A program made the translations under genes and the position numbers. A stretch of DNA of 64,000 nt from Flagellimonas amphidinii (GTDB taxonomy: Bacteria > Bacteroidota > Bacteroidia > Flavobacteriales > Flavobacteriaceae). The DNA lies in NCBI RefSeq assembly GCF_013090115.1, contig NZ_JABFNN010000030.1:1-64000 (forward strand). Reading direction: 5' to 3'. Of this stretch, positions 53,186-61,690 are shown one piece after another (position 1 is the first letter of the stretch; the number at the start of each line of letters is the position of its first letter). Below the pieces are notes generated by a model, which was given only the letters and a program-made list of their open reading frames with translations, was not told the origin of the DNA and searched no databases.

Positions 53186-54022
53186 ATGGGAAAAATTACA
53201 GATCTACAAGGAACCTTTGAATTGAACAATGGGGTTCAAATGCCTTATTTTGGTTTAGGAGTTTATTTGTCCAAAGATGGTAATGAAGTTATTAATGCAG
53301 TTAAGGAAGCATTGAACCATGGATATAGGCACATTGATACCGCCGCCATCTACGAGAACGAAAAGGGAGTTGGAACGGGAATCAAAGAAAGTGATGTGGA
53401 CCGAAAAGACGTTTTTTTGGTCAGTAAAGTGTGGAACACAGACCAAGGGTACGATACTACTTTGAAAGCTTTTGACGCCACTTTGGAGCGTTTGGATACT
53501 GACTATTTGGACTTATACCTTATCCATTGGCCTAAAGGTGAAAAATCCAAAGACACTTGGAAGGCCATGGAAAAATTATACCACGAAAAGAAGGTGCGCG
53601 CCATTGGAATCAGTAACTTTTTGCAGCACCATATTGAAGATTTGTTGACTGTTGCTGAAATTGCGCCCATGGTCAACCAAATGGAGTTCCACCCCTATTT
53701 GGTGCAGCAGGAGTTGGTGGATTTTTGCCAAGACAAGGGCATTCAATACGAAGCTTGGTCGCCTTTAATGCAGGGAGAAGTCTTCAATTTGGATGTGATG
53801 AAGGATTTGGCAGCAAAATACAACAAGACCATAGCACAAATAGTTTTGCGATGGAATCTTCAAAAAGGAGTGGTCACCATTCCAAAATCATCCAAAAAAG
53901 AACGAATCATAGCCAATGCAGACCTTTTTGATTTCGAAATCAATGAAGAGGATATGAAGCTGTTGGATGGATTGAACAAAGGCCATCGCTTTGGGCCAGA
54001 TCCAGACAATTTTGATTTTTAG
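53186..54022 (+). CDS. Aldo/keto reductase
   Basis: A 278-residue NADPH-dependent reductase with (beta/alpha)8 fold. Motifs are GYRHIDTAAIYENEKGVG (Asp and Tyr), FLVSKVW with catalytic Lys, LYLIHWP with His, and the coenzyme segment VVTIPKSSKKERI. It resembles the AKR5 group (2,5-diketo-gluconate reductase-like), so a general carbonyl reductase is likely. Short gap to the EnvC gene (3 bases). Confidence 0.93.
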   Translation: MGKITDLQGTFELNNGVQMPYFGLGVYLSKDGNEVINAVKEALNHGYRHIDTAAIYENEKGVGTGIKESDVDRKDVFLVSKVWNTDQGYDTTLKAFDATLERLDTDYLDLYLIHWPKGEKSKDTWKAMEKLYHEKKVRAIGISNFLQHHIEDLLTVAEIAPMVNQMEFHPYLVQQELVDFCQDKGIQYEAWSPLMQGEVFNLDVMKDLAAKYNKTIAQIVLRWNLQKGVVTIPKSSKKERIIANADLFDFEINEEDMKLLDGLNKGHRFGPDPDNFDF

Positions 54023-54088
54023 TATCACATAACTTTTATTTAATATCAAAACACGCCACCTAACAGGGCCGATTGTATCTGTTAAGGC

Positions 54089-54820
54089 ATGGATAGAACT
54101 CTTTTTATTTTTTTCTTAGGATTGCTTTTAATCTCTTGCGAATTGACTTATGAGGATAATAGGCGCCTATTGGTAAGAGGGCAAATAACCACTTCAGAAG
54201 AAAATACTGCTCCCAATCTTCCTGTTGAAGTCTATGCTTCAGGCAATTTTATTACGCCTTTGTTCTTTTTCCCTTTTGTAAATGGAACAGATGAAGATGT
54301 AGACCTAATGGGGGCTTCTACATTGTATTCTGATGGCACTTACAAAGTAATAACCATTTCTCCCGAAAATGAAAATAATATTTCGGTGGTTGTCAATAGA
54401 CACGGAAGTGAAAACTATAAAAGTAATTGGCCATCCCTTATAATAATAGGCGCAAACTATCTGCCTTTGGAAGATTCAACTTATAAACTACCACAAATAG
54501 ATCTTGGAGAGATTATACAAACAAAACTCACCATTATTAGGGAAAGTAACTTGACGGACACGCTATATTTCAATATCAATTATAATTCATCCTATAAAGA
54601 AGTTGATTTAGAACCAACGACTGGCTTTCATGATGAATTGCCTGAGTATGCTCACAGAACGTTGAATCCAGATGATTTTGAGACGAACATCACTTTTAAA
54701 AACATCAAGAATGAACCTGTAAGGGCTTCATATCAATTGGTAAATAAGGGTATTGTTGATCAAAAGAGCTTTGAATTGGAATTTAATCAAGAAACAAATG
54801 GTTATGAATTCAAGTTTTAG
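54089..54820 (+). CDS. Hypothetical lipoprotein
   Basis: A 243-residue protein with a lipoprotein signal (RTLFIFFLGLLLISC, then ELTYEDN). The mature part looks beta-rich, with VRGQITTSEENTAPNLPVEV suggesting a carboxypeptidase-regulatory-like domain at the N-terminus. It overlaps the next gene by 17 bases. Pairs with the barrel protein downstream; a surface or transport role is possible but unproven. Confidence 0.65.
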   Translation: MDRTLFIFFLGLLLISCELTYEDNRRLLVRGQITTSEENTAPNLPVEVYASGNFITPLFFFPFVNGTDEDVDLMGASTLYSDGTYKVITISPENENNISVVVNRHGSENYKSNWPSLIIIGANYLPLEDSTYKLPQIDLGEIIQTKLTIIRESNLTDTLYFNINYNSSYKEVDLEPTTGFHDELPEYAHRTLNPDDFETNITFKNIKNEPVRASYQLVNKGIVDQKSFELEFNQETNGYEFKF

Positions 54821-55415
54821 AAATAGGGTTTGTTTATTGGTCTGCTTTTGCTCCCTATTGATTTATGGCCAGGAAGAAAAACCAATGTTTGATGAAGATG
54901 TATTCGGTGAAATAGGGTTTTCATATGTATTGCCACAAGCTTTGGGCGATAATTTTGTTTCCGAAGCTTATCAACTTAAAAATGGCATTAATATAGACGC
55001 AGTGGTGGTATTTAGCCCAAAATGGTTTGCAGGAGCACAGGTAAGCTATTTTGGAACCGATATTTCCAATGCTGCATTGATAGGAGCAATTAATGACACA
55101 AGAATAAGTCATTGGCATGCTTTGGGGGGCTATTCCGTTTTGAATAGCAATAGGGTCGGAATCAAAACAAGCTTAGGCATTGGGTATGTCAAATTAAAAC
55201 ACAAGCAGAGCGACACCAAGTTCATTGATGACGGTTTTTCCATTTCCACGAACATTTCTTTTTCCTATAGATTGGGAAACTCAATAGGAATTTATGCCAA
55301 ATTGAATCATTATTGGGATTTTTTGAGCATAGAAACGGCTTCAGAGCTACATAGCTTTTTTAGAAGAACGCAGATTTTTGCTCCTTCCATTGGGATAAAA
55401 ATCTATACTTTTTAG
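54804..55415 (+). CDS. Outer membrane beta-barrel-like protein
   Basis: A ~203-residue protein: signal peptide from ATG 54804 (NSSFRNRVCLLVCFCSLLIYGQ), then strand pairs with aromatic girdles (GIKTSLGIGYVKLKHKQ, FSISTNISFSYRLG) and a C-terminal aromatic residue (IGIKIYTF), as in porin-like outer membrane proteins. A frame extension upstream to 54753 is rejected because it puts charged residues before the signal. It overlaps the lipoprotein gene by 17 bases, so the two are probably coexpressed. Confidence 0.7.
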   Translation: MNSSFRNRVCLLVCFCSLLIYGQEEKPMFDEDVFGEIGFSYVLPQALGDNFVSEAYQLKNGINIDAVVVFSPKWFAGAQVSYFGTDISNAALIGAINDTRISHWHALGGYSVLNSNRVGIKTSLGIGYVKLKHKQSDTKFIDDGFSISTNISFSYRLGNSIGIYAKLNHYWDFLSIETASELHSFFRRTQIFAPSIGIKIYTF

Positions 55416-55927
55416 CTGGGTAAGAACAACGCTTTCAATTCCGTAGCATCCGAAGGTTTCAATTTGCCTGCCAAAACCAAACTCAATTGTTTTCTTCTTA
55501 AAGCTGCGGCAAAACGTTCCTTCTCTAAATCGGTTTCAGGCTCTAATGGAGGCACTTCAGTAGGCTTTCCTGTGTCATCCACCGCCACAAAGGTATAAAT
55601 GGCCTCATTGGCCTTAGAACGCTCTCCCGTAAAGCGGTCTTCAATCCATACATCAATAAAAATCTCCATGGAGGTTTTAAAAGCCCTGGAAACGGCAGCT
55701 TCTACGGTAACAACACTTCCAAGAGGAACTGCGCGATTAAAAGCTACATGATTAACGGAAGCGGTAACCGTAATTCTACGGCTGTGCCTACGGGCCGAAA
55801 TACTCGCAGCCCTGTCCATACGGGCCAAAAGTTCACCTCCAAAAAGATTGTTCAATGGATTGGTCTCACTAGGAAGAACCATATCTGTCATGACCGTTCT
55901 TGATTCACTTGGAGTTTTTGCGCGCAT
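55412..55927 (-). CDS. Acyl-CoA thioesterase
   Basis: A 171-residue hotdog-fold thioesterase with LPSETNPLNNLFGGELLARMDRA and a second strand-helix unit, the YciA-type pattern of soluble acyl-CoA hydrolases. Convergent with the preceding barrel gene (4-base overlap). No pathway partner nearby. Start ATG 55927. Confidence 0.9.
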   Translation of the reverse strand: MRAKTPSESRTVMTDMVLPSETNPLNNLFGGELLARMDRAASISARRHSRRITVTASVNHVAFNRAVPLGSVVTVEAAVSRAFKTSMEIFIDVWIEDRFTGERSKANEAIYTFVAVDDTGKPTEVPPLEPETDLEKERFAAALRRKQLSLVLAGKLKPSDATELKALFLPS

Positions 55928-55984
55928 AGGATTTAATTTTGCGCAAAGATATTGAAGTGGAAAATGGTTTTAAAGAAAAGGAAC

Positions 55985-56926
55985 CTATTTCTCGGATAAC
56001 AACCAAGCATCCGCAGATTCCGTGCTTTTAATCTTACGAAGGAAAGCAAGAGCTTCTTTTGGGTTTTCAAAGCTATCATAAGCTACTTGGTGTAACCCAT
56101 ATTTGTTTTGGCCTAAATAAAAGGCATTGTACCCCTTCTTCTTGAGTTGGGAAACTTTTTTCTCGGCATTTTCTTCCACACGAAAGGCACCTGCAATTAC
56201 ATGGTGTTTGCCAAGTTGTTTTTTGGTAACGTTGAGGTTTATGGCTGGAAGCTCCAAAGGAGAAGTTTCAAAAAAAGTTGCTTCTTGAATCAATCGCGAA
56301 ACTTCTTCTTGGGCATCTTGCTGAACAGCGACTTGTTTTTCCTGTAAATCACCATAAGTACGATACGAAGTAACACAGATGGAAACAGCCAGTAAAATTA
56401 TCGCGGCATACTTCAACCAAGGTCTAAAAGAGGTTTCCTCACGTTTCTCTGGGGTGATGATAAACGGAATCCTTTCCTCAAGTTCCTCCACTTCTTGTTT
56501 AATGACTTCACGCTTCACCGGTACTGCGGCAAAAGAAGAAAGACCAAAAGAGGAAGTTAAATAGTTGGTTTTGTTCTCGGGTTGAAATTGGATTCGGTTT
56601 TCTTTGGACCAAAGTTTGCCAACGTTAAAAAGCTCAATACTTTCACCTTGTTGGAGTTTTTTCTTCCAAGATTCGGATACTTTTTCAATTTCTTCCAGTA
56701 ATTCTTCATAGGCCAACTTCTTTTCTTTGGCTATATGGGATACCAAAAGGCCATCATTTTTGGACAATTGGGCATTAAATGAAATCGTTTTGGAAGGAGG
56801 CATCAAAGTATTGGTGGACGCATCTATTTCCGCGGATTTACCATGGGCCAAAAAAGCTCCAAATCCTGGTATAACAACACAGTTGTAATCGAATAATAAT
56901 TGTTCTATGTAAGAGTCAATCCGCAT
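55985..56926 (-). CDS. HU-CCDC81 and SPOR domain protein
   Basis: About 313 residues. The N-terminal ~130 residues (MRIDSYIEQLLFDYNCVVIPGFGAFLA) are the HU-CCDC81 domain, DNA-binding-HU like; a membrane helix follows near residue 185 (KYAAIILLAVSICVTSYRTY), then a linker and a C-terminal SPOR domain (HHVIAGAFRVEENAEKKVSQL...AYDSFENPKEALAFLRKI). SPOR binds denuded peptidoglycan at the division site, so this is probably a division-related membrane protein. A frame extension upstream to 57031 is rejected in favour of the family start. Confidence 0.9.
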   Translation of the reverse strand: MRIDSYIEQLLFDYNCVVIPGFGAFLAHGKSAEIDASTNTLMPPSKTISFNAQLSKNDGLLVSHIAKEKKLAYEELLEEIEKVSESWKKKLQQGESIELFNVGKLWSKENRIQFQPENKTNYLTSSFGLSSFAAVPVKREVIKQEVEELEERIPFIITPEKREETSFRPWLKYAAIILLAVSICVTSYRTYGDLQEKQVAVQQDAQEEVSRLIQEATFFETSPLELPAINLNVTKKQLGKHHVIAGAFRVEENAEKKVSQLKKKGYNAFYLGQNKYGLHQVAYDSFENPKEALAFLRKIKSTESADAWLLSEK

Positions 56927-57031
56927 GGGCACAAATATTGTAAAAAAACAACGAGAACAAAATAGGCGGCATAACTTTTTATTAACATTTGAAATGCTGT
57001 AATTTGTGAACAATTCTGATTCCCAAATCAA

Positions 57032-58138
57032 ATGACTGAACCTGAAATTATTGCAGCGCTTCGGCTGCAGGCCATTCCCAATATTGGCGATGTGACCGCA
57101 AAAAAATTAATTGCCCATTGTGGTAGTCCAAAAGCGATTTTTGAGGATAAAGCACACCACCTTTTAAAAATTGAAGGAATTGGACAAGTGACCATCAAAG
57201 GACTCCATGACCCAGTTTATTTGGATGAAGCAGCAGCAGAGTTCAGTTATTTGTCCGAAAATGCTATTCCGGTTTCTTATTTTATGGACGATGATTATCC
57301 AGAATATTTGCGCCATTGTATTGATGCTCCGATTCTTCTTTTTCAAAGAGGTAATATTGATTTAAGAGAGCGGAAAATTATCAGTGTTGTAGGAACGCGG
57401 AAAATTACCTCCTATGGAGCGGCTTTTTGTGAAACATTCATTGAAGAAATAGCTCCTTTGAACCCTATTATAGTAAGTGGATTTGCCTATGGGGTGGATA
57501 TAACCATTCAAAAAGCCGCCATGGAGCATGGGTTGCAGACTATAGCCTGTTTGGCACATGGGTTGAATCAAATTTATCCGAAGGCACATCAAAAATATGT
57601 TTCGGGCATAGCAAAAAATGGAGGGTTTTTAACAGAATTCTGGAGCAAGAGCAATCCAGACCGGGAGAATTTCTTAAAAAGAAATCGGATTATTGCGGGA
57701 ATGAGTGAGGCGACTGTGGTGATTGAATCAGCAGAAAAAGGAGGAAGTTTGGTCACTGCGGATTTGGCCAATGGCTACAACAGGGAAGTGTTTGCTGTTC
57801 CAGGAAGAAATACAGATAAGTACAGCAAAGGGTGTAATGATTTGATCAAGCGTCAAAAAGCACATTTATTGACCTCTGCAGCTGAATTGATATACTTATT
57901 AGGATGGGAATTGGAGCAAAAACAGGTAGAACCTGTTGTTCAAAAACAACTGTTCATCGAATTGGATGAAACAGAACAGTCAATCTACTCGTACTTGCAG
58001 TTGAACGGAAAAAAATTGCTGGACACCGTTGCTATGGAATGTAAACTGCCAATTTTTAAAACATCGTCTGCATTATTAAACATGGAAATGAAGGGAGTGA
58101 TCCGACCACTGCCCGGCAAATTGTTTGAAGCAATTTAA
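57032..58138 (+). CDS. dprA: DNA-processing protein DprA
   Basis: A 368-residue protein that loads RecA on incoming single-stranded DNA. An N-terminal helix-hairpin-helix region (NIGDVTAKKLIAHCGSP), the extended Rossmann core with SGFAYGVDITIQKAAMEHG and VVIESAEKGGSLVTADLA, and a C-terminal winged-helix piece are visible. Divergent from the HU-CCDC81 gene with about 105 bases between the starts. Suggests natural transformation may be possible. Confidence 0.93.
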   Translation: MTEPEIIAALRLQAIPNIGDVTAKKLIAHCGSPKAIFEDKAHHLLKIEGIGQVTIKGLHDPVYLDEAAAEFSYLSENAIPVSYFMDDDYPEYLRHCIDAPILLFQRGNIDLRERKIISVVGTRKITSYGAAFCETFIEEIAPLNPIIVSGFAYGVDITIQKAAMEHGLQTIACLAHGLNQIYPKAHQKYVSGIAKNGGFLTEFWSKSNPDRENFLKRNRIIAGMSEATVVIESAEKGGSLVTADLANGYNREVFAVPGRNTDKYSKGCNDLIKRQKAHLLTSAAELIYLLGWELEQKQVEPVVQKQLFIELDETEQSIYSYLQLNGKKLLDTVAMECKLPIFKTSSALLNMEMKGVIRPLPGKLFEAI

Positions 58139-58139
58139 A

Positions 58140-58231
58140 TGTCATGCTAAGCATAGCGAAGCATCCCAATAAATACAATGATCCAATACGTGGGATTCTT
58201 CACCTTCGCATAGCTCAGGTTCAGAATGACA
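58140..58231. repeat. Imperfect palindromic repeat, REP-like
   Basis: The left arm reads TGTCATGCTAAGC...GCGAAGCATCCCA and the right arm, reversed, TGTCATTCTGAACC...GCGAAG...GAATCCCA. Such GTCATTCTGA...GAAG sequences are scattered in many Bacteroidota intergenic regions, so this is probably one copy of a dispersed palindromic element. It lies between dprA and trpS, which converge, and might also terminate their transcripts. Confidence 0.6.
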
Positions 58232-58271
58232 ACTTAACAAGCTAAGTTAAATGGAAAGTTTGGTCAGAAAA

Positions 58272-59240
58272 CTAATAACCCAACTTACCTCGCACTCTTC
58301 CAAGCACCTCGTTTGCCACCTTTTTGGCTTTTTCCGCGCCAATGGCCAACGCTTCATCCACCTCATTTAAATGGTTTATGTAGTAGTCAAATTTTTCCCT
58401 AGGTTCTTCAAACTTATTAAGTACTACTTCATAGAGTGCTTGTTTGGCATGGCCATAACCATAATTACCAGCTAAATAGTTGGCACTCATTTCTTCAACT
58501 TGCTCTACGGAAGCCAAAATTTTATACAGAGCAAACACATTATCTGTTGTAGGGTCTTTGGGGTCTTGCATGGGAGTGCTGTCCGTAACTATTCCCATAA
58601 TCTGCTTGCGCAACTTCTTATCAGTTTGAAAAATATTGATAAGGTTGCCCCGACTTTTACTCATTTTCTCTCCATCGGTGCCCGGAACATACATGGTTTC
58701 TTCATGTACTTTAGCCTGGGGCAACACAAAGGTTTCACCCATTTGATTATGAAAACGTGAAGCAACATCACGGGTCATTTCCAAGTGTTGCAACTGATCT
58801 TTCCCTACGGGAACAATATCGGCATCGTACAATAAAATGTCTGCGGCCATAAGCATGGGGTAGGTAAACAGTCCGGAGTTCACATCCTCCAATCTATCCG
58901 CCTTATCCTTAAAGGAATGTGCCAAAGTCAATCTTTGGTATGGAAAAAAACAGCTCAAGTACCAAGCCAGTTCTGAAGTTTGTGGCACATCGCTCTGGCG
59001 GTAAAAAACGGTTTTGTCAATATCCAGACCAAAAGCCAACCATGCCGCAGCAATGGCATAGGTATTTTGTCTTAGCAGTTCACCATCTTTGATTTGGGTC
59101 AAAGAATGCATATCAGCAATAAAAAGGAAGGATTCATTTTTGGGGTCTTGTGCCATTTGGATCGCTGGGATAATGGCTCCCAATATGTTCCCTAAGTGAG
59201 GAGTTCCTGTACTTTGGATTCCGGTCAGAATTCTGGCCAT
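58272..59240 (-). CDS. trpS: Tryptophan--tRNA ligase
   Basis: A 322-residue class I aminoacyl-tRNA synthetase. The HIGH-type motif is GTPHLGN near residue 12, KMSKS is seen as GEKMSKSRGN near 190, and TQIKDGE and DILLYDADIVPVGKDQLQHLEM are family features. Normal length. Convergent with dprA. Confidence 0.97.
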   Translation of the reverse strand: MARILTGIQSTGTPHLGNILGAIIPAIQMAQDPKNESFLFIADMHSLTQIKDGELLRQNTYAIAAAWLAFGLDIDKTVFYRQSDVPQTSELAWYLSCFFPYQRLTLAHSFKDKADRLEDVNSGLFTYPMLMAADILLYDADIVPVGKDQLQHLEMTRDVASRFHNQMGETFVLPQAKVHEETMYVPGTDGEKMSKSRGNLINIFQTDKKLRKQIMGIVTDSTPMQDPKDPTTDNVFALYKILASVEQVEEMSANYLAGNYGYGHAKQALYEVVLNKFEEPREKFDYYINHLNEVDEALAIGAEKAKKVANEVLGRVRGKLGY

Positions 59241-59280
59241 GCTTAATTTTTGCTCGTAAAAGTAAACAACCGTAGGGGAT

Positions 59281-59302
59281 AAAAAAAGCGGCCAAAGCCG
59301 CT
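59281..59302 (-). terminator. Intrinsic terminator of the GlsB-like gene
   Basis: Hairpin AGCGGC-CAAA-GCCGCT (59287-59302); on the - strand it is followed by a run of seven T. It lies 25 bases beyond the stop of the GlsB-like gene and upstream of trpS. Confidence 0.8.
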
Positions 59303-59326
59303 ATTTTCTATAGTAATTGAAAAAAG

Positions 59327-59569
59327 TTATTTTTTGAACAATCCAGCAATAAATAGAATCACAACTGCGCCGATTACACCAGTTATTAAATCACCAATGA
59401 TGCCAGAACCAATATGAATTCCCAAGGTGCCAAAGAGCCAATTGCCCACTATACCCCCAACAATACCGAGGATAATGTTTATTAAGGCACCAAATCCGCC
59501 ACCTTTCATAATTTTGCCTGCTAGCCAGCCTGCCAACGCTCCAATCAATAATGCATAAAGAATACCCAT
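59327..59569 (-). CDS. GlsB/YeaQ/YmgE family membrane protein
   Basis: An 80-residue glycine-rich membrane protein with three helices: LIGALAGWLAGKIMKGGGFG, INIILGIVGGIVGNWLFG and ITGVIGAVVILFIAGLF. This is the transglycosylase-associated/GlsB family, linked to stress responses, function unclear. It is a single gene with its own terminator. Start ATG 59569. Confidence 0.92.
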   Translation of the reverse strand: MGILYALLIGALAGWLAGKIMKGGGFGALINIILGIVGGIVGNWLFGTLGIHIGSGIIGDLITGVIGAVVILFIAGLFKK

Positions 59570-59614
59570 GTCTTAAGATTTAATGGTTAGGTCAATAAAG
59601 ATATTCAAAAATTC

Positions 59615-59622
59615 TACTTTTG
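59615..59622 (+). promoter_or_regulatory. -7 element TACTTTTG before the acyltransferase gene
   Basis: Exact TAnnTTTG match ending four bases before ATG 59627, so transcription would start at or next to the start codon. No TTG at ideal distance. Confidence 0.35.
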
Positions 59623-59626
59623 ACCC

Positions 59627-60367
59627 ATGTTTCTTTTTATCAAAAAGTTAGGACATATCTTATATCGAGTTTGGTTTTACACATTGGTGGCCATTCCCAT
59701 ATTTCTTTTCATGCCCTTTTTGATTTTGACCACTATATCAGAAAAAACATATCCACAGTTTTTTTGGTTGGCCAGAAATTTATGGGGTAGGGTTATTCTA
59801 TACGGAATGGGATGTTTCCCTAAAATAAAAAGAGAACAACGACTTGAGAAAGGTAAAAGCTACATGCTCGTGGCCAACCATACTAGTATGTTGGATATTA
59901 TGTTGATGCTGGAGGTTAGTAAAAACCCGTTTGTTTTTGTTGGTAAAAAGGAGTTGGTCAACATCCCTGTTTTTGGATTTTTCTACAAAAGAGTCTGTAT
60001 CATGGTGGATAGAGATGACATCAAGAGCAGGACCGGTGTTTACCGAAGGGCACAAAAACGATTGAATCAAGGGCTGAGCATTTGCATTTTCCCAGAAGGT
60101 GGTGTTCCCGATGAAAATGTTGTTTTGGATCAGTTCAAGGATGGAGCTTTTAGAATGGCCATTGCCCATAAAATTCCAGTGGTACCCATCACTTTTTATG
60201 ATAACAAAAAACGTTTTTCCTTTACTTTTTTAAGTGGAGGACCTGGACCAGTCAGGGCCAAAGTCCATAAATTTTTTGAAACTGGTATCTTGGCTGAAGA
60301 AGATAAGTCCACACTTCGTGAAGAGGTTCGGGAAATTATATACCACGAATTGATTAGTACAGGTTAG
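59627..60367 (+). CDS. 1-acyl-sn-glycerol-3-phosphate acyltransferase (PlsC-type)
   Basis: A 246-residue inner-membrane acyltransferase that adds the second acyl chain in phosphatidic acid synthesis. Motif I is NHTSMLD with His85 and Asp90; motif III reads FPEGGVPDE near residue 163; one N-terminal membrane helix precedes them. Family members also acylate other lipids (ornithine lipids), so phosphatidate is a likely but not certain product. The 3' end overlaps the convergent histidine kinase-like gene by 14 bases. Confidence 0.9.
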   Translation: MFLFIKKLGHILYRVWFYTLVAIPIFLFMPFLILTTISEKTYPQFFWLARNLWGRVILYGMGCFPKIKREQRLEKGKSYMLVANHTSMLDIMLMLEVSKNPFVFVGKKELVNIPVFGFFYKRVCIMVDRDDIKSRTGVYRRAQKRLNQGLSICIFPEGGVPDENVVLDQFKDGAFRMAIAHKIPVVPITFYDNKKRFSFTFLSGGPGPVRAKVHKFFETGILAEEDKSTLREEVREIIYHELISTG

Positions 60368-61517
60368 GTAATCGCAGGCTGATAGTTTTGATGTTTGATG
60401 CGATTTTTTCTGAAAAGGAGATGTTTTTTTCCAGCCCATAATTTTTCACACTGTTCAACAATTCAATTTGGTCCAACCATTCAATAATGCTTTTTTTGAA
60501 TGTCAATACATTATTTGTTTCTAAGTCATCATCGTGCTCAGATTCTATTTGAACAATCACAATTTCATCCAAGACATTAAATTTTATGGTAAAATGCCGT
60601 TTGATATTCTGATTGGTAACATGGTATTGAATAATTTGTTCTAAAAGTGACTGTAATACAAAAGAAGGAATAAAGGCATCTTCTGGGTTACCCGAGTTTT
60701 CATCAAATAAAATGGAGTAATCAAACAAGTCGTCGTAACGTAGTTTTTGAAGCTTGAGATACCGATAGAGCATATCAACCTCATCTTTAAGGATTACAAT
60801 ATCTTTTTCCAAATGCTTTAAATAGAAACGAATAAGTCTGCTAAACACTGACAAATAATCTAAAGCTTCCTTTTTTTTACCAGAAGTGATGAAATGTTGT
60901 ATGGCATTTAAGGCATTAAAAACGAAATGTGGATTTAATTGTGAATTGAGTGTTTTCAATTTAAGGTCCAACATTTCCTCCTTGATTTTAAAGAGCCTTT
61001 GTTGTTCAGTGATGAGTGCTTTGTTGGCACGTACACTTTTAATTTTGATGGCACAAATGGAAGCAATTGCTGAAAGCATTTTAAGGTGATGGTCTGTAAA
61101 AAAACCTTTATCCGGATGCTCACAGTCAATTACACCATAGATAATATTCTCATGAGCTATGGGCACACAGATTTCAGAATGCCTAAAATCGTCATCTTCA
61201 ATGTATCTTGAATCTTTGGTGGTGTCATTGATGATTTCGGGTATTCCAGTATGTGCTACATGTCCAGAAATTCCATCACCAACAAGAATTTGAACAGGAT
61301 TGTACAAAGTTTTGTCTTTTGGACTTTTAGGACCATAGGCCGCTTTCTGAACAAGGAGTTGGTTTGTTTCGTCAATTAAATAAATGACACAATCCACAAA
61401 ACCTAACTTTGCAATACAGTTCTTGGCCAAATCCCAAAGAATTTCTTCCTCACTTTCCTTGCCCAACAAAGAATTAGAGAAATAAATAAGAATGTCCTCA
61501 AACTGATTGTCTTTCAA
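60354..61517 (-). CDS. GAF domain sensor, LytS-type histidine kinase-like
   Basis: A 387-residue soluble protein: GAF domain (residues ~10-160), a coiled connector, then the His_kinase (PF06580) segment LNSQLNPHFVFNALNAIQHF with His197. The C-terminal ATP-binding part is degraded: the N-box that should read LVENAIKH reads SLLEQIIQYH, and no G-rich lid is visible to residue 387. It may not phosphorylate and could act as a signal-binding partner. No response regulator gene is adjacent. Confidence 0.78.
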   Translation of the reverse strand: MKDNQFEDILIYFSNSLLGKESEEEILWDLAKNCIAKLGFVDCVIYLIDETNQLLVQKAAYGPKSPKDKTLYNPVQILVGDGISGHVAHTGIPEIINDTTKDSRYIEDDDFRHSEICVPIAHENIIYGVIDCEHPDKGFFTDHHLKMLSAIASICAIKIKSVRANKALITEQQRLFKIKEEMLDLKLKTLNSQLNPHFVFNALNAIQHFITSGKKKEALDYLSVFSRLIRFYLKHLEKDIVILKDEVDMLYRYLKLQKLRYDDLFDYSILFDENSGNPEDAFIPSFVLQSLLEQIIQYHVTNQNIKRHFTIKFNVLDEIVIVQIESEHDDDLETNNVLTFKKSIIEWLDQIELLNSVKNYGLEKNISFSEKIASNIKTISLRLPNLY

Positions 61518-61613
61518 AATGATACAATTTGTGAGTGCATAAAATAGTGATTTTTTATAAAAAATGCATGTTCAATTTTGGATGGAATACATGGAAGATG
61601 AATGGAGAGGAAT

Positions 61614-61641
61614 AAAAACGCCCCGTTTTTTGAACGGGGCG
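61614..61641 (-). terminator. Intrinsic terminator of the sigma operon
   Basis: Nine-base stem CGCCCCGTT/AACGGGGCG (61619-61641) with a TTTTG loop; on the - strand five T follow. It lies downstream of the barrel-ended gene. Confidence 0.85.
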
Positions 61642-61648
61642 CTTAATT

Positions 61649-61668
61649 GATTGCCTAAAGGGGCAATC
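61649..61668. other. Second hairpin in the terminator region
   Basis: GATTGCC/GGCAATC with a six-base loop, just ahead of the terminator on the - strand. No T-run, so it is more likely an RNA structure or end-protecting hairpin than a terminator. Confidence 0.4.
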
Positions 61669-61690
61669 TTCCTAACCAACTTCTTTATAT

